DNA from: Rhodopseudomonas sp.
GTDB taxonomy: Bacteria; Pseudomonadota; Alphaproteobacteria; Rhizobiales; Xanthobacteraceae
Assembly (NCBI RefSeq): GCF_013377015.1
Contig: NZ_JACABA010000002.1
Location: 959,691-1,023,690, forward strand
DNA length: 64,000 bases
Direction of reading: 5' to 3'
Position 1 is the stretch's first letter, and each line of letters opens with the position of its first letter. Below the pieces are notes generated by a model, which worked only from the letters and a program-made list of their open reading frames with translations, ran no database searches and was not told the origin of the DNA. A program made the translations under genes and the position numbers. Positions 8,898 to 17,544 of the stretch are shown in pieces.

Positions 8898-9872
8898 ATG
8901 AAAGTCTGTATTTACGGCGCCGGCGCGATCGGTGGATACCTTGGCGTGCAACTGGCACAGGCGGGTGCCGATGTCAGCCTGGTGGCGCGCGGCGCCCATC
9001 TGGCGGCGATGCAGGCCAACGGCCTGAAGCTCCTGATCGGCGACGAGCAGCGCGTGGTGAAGCCGCGCTGCACCGACAAGCCCGCCGAACTCGGCCCGCA
9101 GGATGTCGTGATCATCTGCCTGAAAGCGCATTCGATCACTGGCGTGATCCCACAGATGCAGCCGCTGCTCGGACCCAACACCCGCATCGTCACCGCGGTC
9201 AACGGCATCCCCTATTGGTACTTCTACAAGCACGGTGGCGCGCACGAAGGCTCGGTGCTGGAAAGCGTCGATCCCGGCGGCCGGCAGTGGCGCGAGCTCG
9301 GCGCCGAACGCGCGATCGGCTGCATCGTCTATCCCGCCACCGAAATCGAAGCCCCCGGCGTGATCCGCCACGTCTATGGCGACAAGTTTCCGCTCGGCGA
9401 GCCGTCCGGCGAGACCACCGCCGATGTTGAGAACCTCGCCAAGCTGTTTGTCGCGGCGGGATTGCAGGCGCCGGTGCTGGACCGGATTCGCGACGAGATC
9501 TGGCTCAAGCTGTGGGGCAATGTCTGCTTCAACCCGATCAGCGCATTGACCCATGCCACGCTCGACGTGATCTGCTCGGATCCCGCGACCCGCGCGCTGT
9601 CGAAGGCGATGATGCTGGAAACTCAGGCGATCGCCGAGACCTTCGGCGTCAAGTTCCGGGTCGATGTCGAGCGCCGGATCGAAGGCGCCCGCAAAGTCGG
9701 CGCGCACAAGACCTCGATGCTGCAGGATCTGGAGCGCGGCCGGCCGATGGAGATCGATCCCTTGGTCACCGTGGTGCAGGAGATGGGACGGCTGACCAAG
9801 ATTCCGACACCGGCGATCGACGCGGTGCTCGGCCTGGTGATCCAGCGCGCCAAGGTGGCGGGGCTGTACTGA
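8898..9872 (+). CDS. panE: 2-dehydropantoate 2-reductase family protein (ApbA/PanE)
   Basis: A 324-residue NAD(P)H-dependent reductase. The Rossmann motif CIYGAGAIGGYLG is at residues 4-16. The central Lys region (IWLKLWGNVCFNPISAL) and the C-terminal helix with SMLQDLERGRPMEIDPL are characteristic of ketopantoate reductases. The reaction would be ketopantoate to pantoate for CoA synthesis, but paralogues of this family act on other 2-oxo acids. It starts a run of metabolic genes that includes FAH and nitronate monooxygenase families, so a catabolic role is possible. Confidence 0.8.
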   Translation: MKVCIYGAGAIGGYLGVQLAQAGADVSLVARGAHLAAMQANGLKLLIGDEQRVVKPRCTDKPAELGPQDVVIICLKAHSITGVIPQMQPLLGPNTRIVTAVNGIPYWYFYKHGGAHEGSVLESVDPGGRQWRELGAERAIGCIVYPATEIEAPGVIRHVYGDKFPLGEPSGETTADVENLAKLFVAAGLQAPVLDRIRDEIWLKLWGNVCFNPISALTHATLDVICSDPATRALSKAMMLETQAIAETFGVKFRVDVERRIEGARKVGAHKTSMLQDLERGRPMEIDPLVTVVQEMGRLTKIPTPAIDAVLGLVIQRAKVAGLY

Positions 9873-9886
9873 TCAATTCGCACTGC

Positions 9887-10002
9887 CGTCATTCCGGGGC
9901 GCGAGCAGCGCCAGCTGCGCGCGAACCCGGAATCTCGCAACGACCTTGCCAGCAGCAAGATTCCGGGCTCGCTCGCCCAAGGGCTCGCGCCCCGGAATGA
10001 CG
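9887..10002. repeat. Long palindromic intergenic repeat A
   Basis: CGTCATTCCGGGGCGCGAGC (9887-9906) is the exact reverse complement of 9983-10002. Internal inverted segments (ACCCGGAATC / GATTCCGGG) extend the pairing. A second copy lies at 10838-10963. The two look like a dispersed, hairpin-forming element of the kind common in Bradyrhizobium/Rhodopseudomonas intergenic DNA. Confidence 0.85.
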
Positions 10003-10051
10003 AAGGCGACGCGTGACGTCGACATCACAAGAATTGCAGGGGAGCACCGCC

Positions 10052-10825
10052 GTGACCAATTGGGTTCGCTTTCGCCATCGCGGCACCGAAGGCTTTGGAA
10101 CGCTCGATCAATCCGAAATCATCGCGCATGATGGCGAGATGTTCGGCAATTCTTTCCCGAACGGCCAGAGCTACGCGCTGTCGGACGTCGCATTGCTGGC
10201 GCCGGCGCAGCCGTCGAAGATTATCGGGCTGTGGAATAATTTTCACGCGCTGGCCGCCAAGCTGAATTCACCCGAGCCGGCCGAGCCTTTGTATTTCCTG
10301 AAGGCGCCTTCCAGTGCCGCGTCGCCCGGTGCCGTGGTCAAGCGCCCGGCATCCTATGACGGCAAGGTGGTCTACGAAGGCGAGCTCGGCATCGTGATCG
10401 GAAGATCGTGCAGCGGAATTTCTGATCAACAGGCCGACGCCCACATCTTCGGCTACACCTGCGTCAACGACATCACCGCCGCCGACATCCTCAACCGCGA
10501 CGCCACCTTCGCGCAGTGGGCGCGCGCCAAGAGTTTCGACGGCTTCGGACCGTTCGGGCCATGGATCGCGGCCGGGATCGATCCGTCCGGATTGAGCGTG
10601 CGCACCATCCTGAATGGCGCCGAGCGCCAGAACTACCCGGTGGCGGACATGATCTTCACCCCGCAGCAGTTGGTGGCGTGGATCTCGCACGACATGACGC
10701 TGTTGCCCGGCGATCTGATCTGCTGCGGCACCTCGGTCGGCGTTGGCGTGATGAAGGAGTCGGTCAACACCGTCACCATCGCGATCGAAGGCATCGGCGA
10801 GTTGCACAACGAATTCCATAGCTGA
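10052..10825 (+). CDS. Fumarylacetoacetate hydrolase family protein
   Basis: A 257-residue FAH-fold protein. Metal-binding acids appear in VVYEGELGIVIG and the following VNDITAAD, and the core ends in LLPGDLICCGTSVGVG, where family members usually have GDLI(x)TGTPxGVG. The likely role is hydrolysis or isomerisation of an acylpyruvate-like intermediate. The GTG at 10052 with CAGGGGAG before it is preferred over the ATG at 10013, which would fall at the edge of the palindromic repeat. The substrate is not identifiable. Confidence 0.83.
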   Translation: MTNWVRFRHRGTEGFGTLDQSEIIAHDGEMFGNSFPNGQSYALSDVALLAPAQPSKIIGLWNNFHALAAKLNSPEPAEPLYFLKAPSSAASPGAVVKRPASYDGKVVYEGELGIVIGRSCSGISDQQADAHIFGYTCVNDITAADILNRDATFAQWARAKSFDGFGPFGPWIAAGIDPSGLSVRTILNGAERQNYPVADMIFTPQQLVAWISHDMTLLPGDLICCGTSVGVGVMKESVNTVTIAIEGIGELHNEFHS

Positions 10826-10837
10826 GCGAGTATCAGT

Positions 10838-12069
<1,232 letters not shown>

Positions 12070-12104
12070 TCCACGCCGCCACAGCGGCAACAGAAGGCAG
12101 TCCG

Positions 12105-13073
12105 ATGAAGGCTTTTGTCTACGGCGCCGATGGCGCCTCGATCAGCGATGTCCCGCAGCCCTCGCCGAACGGACCGCAGCTATTGGTCCGGGTGCGCGCC
12201 TGCGGGCTCAACCGCGCCGACCTCGGCATGACCAAGGGCCATGTGCACGGCTCGGCCGGCGGCGTCGGCACCGTGCTCGGCATGGAATGGGCCGGCGAGG
12301 TTGCCAAGATCGGCGCCGACGCTCACGGGGTAAAGGTCGGCGACCGGGTGATGGGATCGGGCGCCGCGGCCTTTGCCGAATACACGCTGGCGGATTTCGG
12401 CCGGCTGTTCCACATCCCCGACGACATGAGCTTCGAGGATGCCGCCACCCTCCCCGTCGCGCTGACGACGATGCACAACGCGCTGGTCGCGGTCGGCGGG
12501 GTCAAGCCCGGCCAGTCGGTGCTGGTACAGGGCGCCAGTTCCGGTGTCGGCCTGATGGCGCTGCAGATCGCCAAATTGAAGGGCGCCAAATTGCTGATCG
12601 GCTCGTCCACCGACCGGGGACGCCGCGAACGGCTGAAGGATTTCGGCGCCGATCTGGCCATCGACTCCGCCGATGCGGGCTGGGTCGACGAGGTGCTGAA
12701 GGCCACCGGCGGCGAAGGCGTCGACCTGATCATCGACCAGATCTCCGGCAAGCTCGCCAACCAGAATCTGGCGGCGACCAAAATCAAGGGCCGCATTGTC
12801 AATGTCGGCCGGCTCGGCGGCACCCATGGCGATTTCAATTTCGACCTGCACGCCGCGCGGCGGATCAACTACATCGGCGTCACCTTCCGCACCCGCAGTA
12901 TCGAGGAGATCCGCGAGATTTTCACCCAGGCTCGCGGCGACATCTGGCCCGCGGTGCTATCCCGCAAGCTGAAACTGCCGATCGACCGCGTGTTCCCGTT
13001 CGCCGAGATCGGCAAGGCATTCGAGCACATGGACGCCAACCGCCACCTCGGCAAGATCGTGGTGACGCTGTGA
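12105..13073 (+). CDS. Zinc-less alcohol dehydrogenase / quinone oxidoreductase family (MDR)
   Basis: A 322-residue medium-chain dehydrogenase/reductase without the structural zinc cysteines. The GroES-like part runs to about residue 120 and includes LRADLGMTKGH-like RADLGMTKG and LGMEWAGEV. The NADPH-binding motif QGASSGVGLMALQIAK starts near residue 139. Such enzymes reduce quinones or enoyl compounds with NADPH. It follows the nitronate monooxygenase gene closely. Confidence 0.85.
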   Translation: MKAFVYGADGASISDVPQPSPNGPQLLVRVRACGLNRADLGMTKGHVHGSAGGVGTVLGMEWAGEVAKIGADAHGVKVGDRVMGSGAAAFAEYTLADFGRLFHIPDDMSFEDAATLPVALTTMHNALVAVGGVKPGQSVLVQGASSGVGLMALQIAKLKGAKLLIGSSTDRGRRERLKDFGADLAIDSADAGWVDEVLKATGGEGVDLIIDQISGKLANQNLAATKIKGRIVNVGRLGGTHGDFNFDLHAARRINYIGVTFRTRSIEEIREIFTQARGDIWPAVLSRKLKLPIDRVFPFAEIGKAFEHMDANRHLGKIVVTL

Positions 13074-13201
13074 CGCGGTCACAGCCGGACGCCGTTCTGC
13101 GAGGCCGTTTCGGAACCATTCGCAGATATTGACCCCAAATGGCCGGCGCCTGCGGCGCCATGCAGCTTTTCTGTTGCAGTGCGGGCTGCTACACCGCGCT
13201 G

Positions 13202-14584
13202 ATGAATACGATCACCCACACCAAGTCACGCGTCGCCGCGATCTCGATCGTCGCCAGCGGCAGCATGGCCGCGATTAAATTCGCGGTCGGCATTGCCATC
13301 GGCAGTCTGGCGCTGATCTCCGAGGCGCTGCACTCGTCGATCGACCTGGTCGCCACCGTGATCACTTGGCTGGTGGTGCGGGTGTCGGACCGCCCGGCCG
13401 ACGACGCCCATCATTATGGTCACGGCAAGATCGAAAGCCTGTCAGCGCTCGGCGTGATTGCAATGCTCTACGTGCTGGCCGGCGGCATCCTGGTCGAGGC
13501 CTATGGCCGGCTGCGCGAGGGCGTGGTTCCGCCGACCTTCTCCGCCTTCGCCTTCGTGGTGCTGGCGATCGATATCGGCGTCAATCTGTGGCGCGCGCAC
13601 GCCCTGCACCGTGCCGCCACGGATACTAAGAGCCAAGCGCTGGCCGCCGACGCCCTGCATTTCGCCTCCGACGTGATGGGTTCGTTCGCGGTGATCGTCG
13701 GACTGACGCTGTCGGCCTTCGGCTTCCAATGGGGCGACTCCGCGGCCGCGATCGGCGTCGCGGTGATGATCTCGATCCTCGGGCTGCGGCTCGGACGCGC
13801 CACGGTCCAGACCCTGCTCGACCGCGCCCCCGAGGGCGTCTCGGAAAAAGCCCGGCTGGCGATCAGCGCCGTGCCTGGCGTGGTCGGGATCGAAAGGCTG
13901 CGGGTGCGCATGGTCGGCCCGACGCATTTCATCGATGCCGACGTCGAAGTGCCGCGAACCTATCCGATCGACCGTGTCGACGAGATCAAGCGGCGGGCGC
14001 AAGCCGCCGTCACCCTCGCGCTCGAAGACGCCGATCTGAGCTTCACCGCGATCCCGGTGGCGCGCGATAATGAAAGCGTGCGCGAACGCATCATGGTGAT
14101 CGCGCGCAATTCAGGCCTCGCGGTCCACCACGTCACCGTGCACGACCTCGGCGGCAAATTGACCGTCAGCATCGATCTCGAAGTCGACGGCGAGATGCCG
14201 CTGCTCGAGGCGCACGATATCGCGCACCAGCTCGAGCGGCATATTTACGAGGAGTTCGGCCCCGATGTTGAGGTCGATACCCATATCGAACCGCTGGAGC
14301 CGGAACTGCCGCACGGCGCCGACGCCACGCCGGCGCGGGCCGCGGAAATCCACAATGCATTGACCGGACTGGCGACCGACGGCGTGATTTACGACATCCA
14401 CAGCGTCCGGGTACGCGACACCGACGCCGGCGAGATTGTGAATTTTCATTGCCGCGCGTCGCCGTCGCTCAGCGTCATCGCGGTGCATGAGCATGTCGAC
14501 GAAATCGAGCGGCGACTGCGCCGCGCCTTCCCCAGCGTGAAGCGCGTGATCAGTCATGCCGAGCCGCCGAACGCCGCCGATTAG
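13202..14584 (+). CDS. Cation diffusion facilitator (CDF) family efflux protein
   Basis: A 460-residue inner-membrane protein. The CDF signature is present: ALISEALHSSIDLVATVI in the second helix, HHYGHGKIESLSALG after the third, and ADALHFASDVMGS in the fifth, giving the divalent-metal site. The C-terminal cytoplasmic part after about residue 205 is long (about 250 residues instead of about 90) and seems to contain more than one ferredoxin-like metal-binding repeat (HVDEIERRLR near the end). Likely substrates are Zn, Fe or Mn. A start at 13139 is possible, but MNTITHTKSRV at 13202 fits the family. Confidence 0.87.
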   Translation: MNTITHTKSRVAAISIVASGSMAAIKFAVGIAIGSLALISEALHSSIDLVATVITWLVVRVSDRPADDAHHYGHGKIESLSALGVIAMLYVLAGGILVEAYGRLREGVVPPTFSAFAFVVLAIDIGVNLWRAHALHRAATDTKSQALAADALHFASDVMGSFAVIVGLTLSAFGFQWGDSAAAIGVAVMISILGLRLGRATVQTLLDRAPEGVSEKARLAISAVPGVVGIERLRVRMVGPTHFIDADVEVPRTYPIDRVDEIKRRAQAAVTLALEDADLSFTAIPVARDNESVRERIMVIARNSGLAVHHVTVHDLGGKLTVSIDLEVDGEMPLLEAHDIAHQLERHIYEEFGPDVEVDTHIEPLEPELPHGADATPARAAEIHNALTGLATDGVIYDIHSVRVRDTDAGEIVNFHCRASPSLSVIAVHEHVDEIERRLRRAFPSVKRVISHAEPPNAAD

Positions 14585-14787
14585 GTATTTCGACGACTCT
14601 CCGTTCTTGTTTCGGACTCGGTTGTCACGATATCGGCACTCGGATTCTTCGTTGGACAAGATTTATTTGAATTAGCGAATCGTTGACTCTCGACAGCCCG
14701 GCAAAACTGGATTCAAATCGCATTGATTCGAACGGCGGGGGTGTCGCTCGGATCAGGTGCAGACAGACATTTTTTTGGGGGCCAGGC

Positions 14788-17112
14788 ATGGCGCGCGCAC
14801 AAGTGGCGAGCGCCTGCGCTCAATCCGATTCGATCAAGGGATTGGCGCAGTCGATAGCTAAACCGGCCTACCATCGGCTGCTGCTTGCGGAGCCGGTACT
14901 GCGCCGCGCGGTACCACTCCTGATCATTGCCTTTCTCATCACCATCTGCATCGGCGCGATCGTTCAGATCGTCGACCAGACCCGGCAAAAGCGCGGCGCC
15001 ACCAACCGCGACCTGTCCGCGCTGGCCGATTTGCTCGCCGAACGTCTCAACCACATCGGCGTCATCCGGCTCGACCGCGCGGAATCGGTCGAACGACTGC
15101 AGAGCCTGCTGCCCGGCCTGCTGCCAGCCTGGGGCATCGCGGCCGGGCGCCATGTCATCGTCACCAGCGCCGACCAGCGCATCCTGGCACGCGTGCCCGG
15201 CGAAGACGCCGCCGGCGACTCCGGCAAATTCCTCGAAGTCGTCAGCGCGGCGCAGCCGCTGACGATGTCCGGGCTGCAGTCCGGCATCTCCGAAATCATC
15301 CTGCCCAGCGGCGCCAGGGCACTGGCGACGCTGCGGGTCGTCAAATCATTGCCCGGTCAGGTCGTCATCATCCAGGAGAACACCGCATCGATCTGGGCGT
15401 CCGACACCGCGCTACAGGTGACGCTGTCGTTCACCACCGGCTTCGTCGTGCTGATCCTCGGCTTCGCGTTCCACTGGCAATCGACCAGGGCGCGCGAGGG
15501 CGATCTGATCAACGACGCCGTCCGCAGCCGGATCGACACCGCGCTCAACCGCGGCCGCTGCGGACTATGGGACTGGGATCTGTCGCGCGGCCGGGTGTTC
15601 TGGTCGCAATCGATGTTCACGTTACTGGGACTGGAAAGCCGCAACGACCTTCTGACCTTCGGCGAAGTCAACGCGCTGGTGAAATCCGACGACATCGACC
15701 TGTTCGCGATCGCCGATCAACTGATCTCCGGCAAGATCGACCACATCGATCACACCTTCCGGATGCGGCACTGCCATGGCCACTGGATCTGGCTGCGGAT
15801 GCGCTGCGAACTCAGCCAGGAACCCGGCGGCAATCAGCATCTGCTCGGCATCGCCGTCGATATCACTGAACAGAAGAGTCTCGCGGAACGCACCGTCGAA
15901 GCGGATTTGCGGCTGCGCGATGCGATCGAGACGATCCCCGAGGCCTTCGTGCTGTGGGACGCGGAAAACCGGCTGGTGCTCTGCAACACGCACTTCCAGC
16001 AGCTGCACAAATTGCCGGACTCCGCGGTGACGCCGGGAACCTCCTACGAGACGGTGATCGAAGTCGGCCGGATGCCGGAAATCCGCAGCAGGCTGTGCGA
16101 GACCGGCGGCGTGGCGACCCCGGGCGCCCGCACCTTCGAAGCGCAACTCGACGACGGCAGCTGGCTGCACATCAGCGAGCGCCGCACCAAGGACGGCGGC
16201 TATGTCGCGGTCGGCACCGACATCACCCGCATCAAGGCGCATGAGCAGAAGCTGGTCGACAACGATCTTCGGCTGCGCGCCACCGTGATCGATCTGAAGC
16301 GGTCGCAGACCACGCTCGAACGGCAGGCCATCGAGCTCGCCGATCTGGCGCAGAAATACTCCGACGAAAAGAACCGCGCCGAAGAAGCCAACCAGACCAA
16401 ATCCAAATTCCTCGCCAATATGAGCCACGAGCTGCGCACCCCGCTCAACGCCATCATCGGCTTCTCGGAGATCATGGGCAGCGGCATGTTCGGCACGCTC
16501 GGCTCGGAGAAGTATCAGGAATACTGCCACGACATCCTCACCAGCGGTCACTATCTGCTGGAAGTGATCAACGACATTCTGGACATGTCGAAGATCGAGG
16601 CCGGGCGGATGAAGCTCGAAATGGAATCGATCGACCTCGGCCGCGCGCTGGCCGAGTCGCTCCGGGTGGTCGCGGGGCGCGCCGAGCACAAGAACCTGGT
16701 GCTTCGCGCCGACATCTGCGAAGCCATCCCGATCGTCGCCGACCGTCGCGCGATCAAGCAGATCCTGATCAATCTGCTGTCCAACGCCGTCAAGTTCACG
16801 CCCGACGGCGGCCGGGTCACCGTGCGCAGCCGGGTGTTGAACGACTCGATCACGCTACTCATCGCCGACACCGGGATCGGCATCGCTCAACCATCGCTGC
16901 GCCGGCTGGGGCAGCCGTTCGAGCAGGTCGAAACCCAGCTGACCAAGACCTATCACGGCTCCGGCCTTGGATTGGCGATCGCGAAGTCGCTGACGACCAT
17001 GCATGGCGGCTCGATGCGGCTGCGCTCCACGCTGGGCACCGGCACCGTCGTGCTGGTCAGCTTGCCGCGCGACGGCCAGCGCAAGCCCGCCCGGGTGTCA
17101 GCCGCCGCCTGA
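14788..17112 (+). CDS. PAS-domain sensor histidine kinase, PleC/DivJ-like
   Basis: A 774-residue membrane kinase. Hydrophobic segments near residues 40-60 and 205-230 bracket a periplasmic domain. Two PAS domains follow (about 250-370 and 380-500), then a coiled linker. The HisKA motif NMSHELRTPLNAIIGFSEIM has the phosphorylated His near 548; LLSNAVKF and the DTGIGI box form the ATPase. The HisKA sequence with GTLGSEKYQEYCHDI resembles alphaproteobacterial PleC/DivJ-type kinases that control DivK. No partner regulator is adjacent. The start at 14788 is inferred; the frame stays open to 14683. Confidence 0.88.
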   Translation: MARAQVASACAQSDSIKGLAQSIAKPAYHRLLLAEPVLRRAVPLLIIAFLITICIGAIVQIVDQTRQKRGATNRDLSALADLLAERLNHIGVIRLDRAESVERLQSLLPGLLPAWGIAAGRHVIVTSADQRILARVPGEDAAGDSGKFLEVVSAAQPLTMSGLQSGISEIILPSGARALATLRVVKSLPGQVVIIQENTASIWASDTALQVTLSFTTGFVVLILGFAFHWQSTRAREGDLINDAVRSRIDTALNRGRCGLWDWDLSRGRVFWSQSMFTLLGLESRNDLLTFGEVNALVKSDDIDLFAIADQLISGKIDHIDHTFRMRHCHGHWIWLRMRCELSQEPGGNQHLLGIAVDITEQKSLAERTVEADLRLRDAIETIPEAFVLWDAENRLVLCNTHFQQLHKLPDSAVTPGTSYETVIEVGRMPEIRSRLCETGGVATPGARTFEAQLDDGSWLHISERRTKDGGYVAVGTDITRIKAHEQKLVDNDLRLRATVIDLKRSQTTLERQAIELADLAQKYSDEKNRAEEANQTKSKFLANMSHELRTPLNAIIGFSEIMGSGMFGTLGSEKYQEYCHDILTSGHYLLEVINDILDMSKIEAGRMKLEMESIDLGRALAESLRVVAGRAEHKNLVLRADICEAIPIVADRRAIKQILINLLSNAVKFTPDGGRVTVRSRVLNDSITLLIADTGIGIAQPSLRRLGQPFEQVETQLTKTYHGSGLGLAIAKSLTTMHGGSMRLRSTLGTGTVVLVSLPRDGQRKPARVSAAA

Positions 17113-17222
17113 CAACATCCCCTAATCGCTTGATCGCGGCACCCGACATAGCCGAAATCCGTATTGTGGGACCGGCCCCGCGCCGTGTATGAGCGCTGCA
17201 GCCGTCCGCGGAGGGTTCAGCG

Positions 17223-17522
17223 GTGAACTGGAGTGCGTATTTCCACACGACATCGGTGTGGCTGTTCCGTATCGCGATCGCGGCGGGAGTGGCGGGCGTC
17301 GTCTACATCTACCTGACCAAGCCGAGTGACGGCCCCGCGCCGGCCGCGATGCAGGCGACCACACCGGCCGGCAGCGAGACCGGGGAATTCCCGCCGTGCC
17401 AGCCGATCGGCCACACCGCGTCCGGCAAACTGGTCTATTCGATGGACTGCCAGAATTTGCCAGCCCTGCCGCAGGTGGCCGGTGAGCGCGCGCCCAACGC
17501 CGCAGACGCCGCAAGGAAATAG
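17223..17522 (+). CDS. Small membrane-anchored protein, unknown function
   Basis: A 99-residue protein with one hydrophobic segment near the N terminus (VWLFRIAIAAGVAGVVYIYL, about residues 12-31) and an Ala/Pro-rich tail with two cysteines (PPCQP and MDCQN). The GTG at 17223 has CGGAGG about 10 bases upstream. The tail is predicted periplasmic. No family is recognised. Confidence 0.65.
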   Translation: MNWSAYFHTTSVWLFRIAIAAGVAGVVYIYLTKPSDGPAPAAMQATTPAGSETGEFPPCQPIGHTASGKLVYSMDCQNLPALPQVAGERAPNAADAARK

Positions 17523-17544
17523 CCGCGCCGGATCGCCGACCGAG

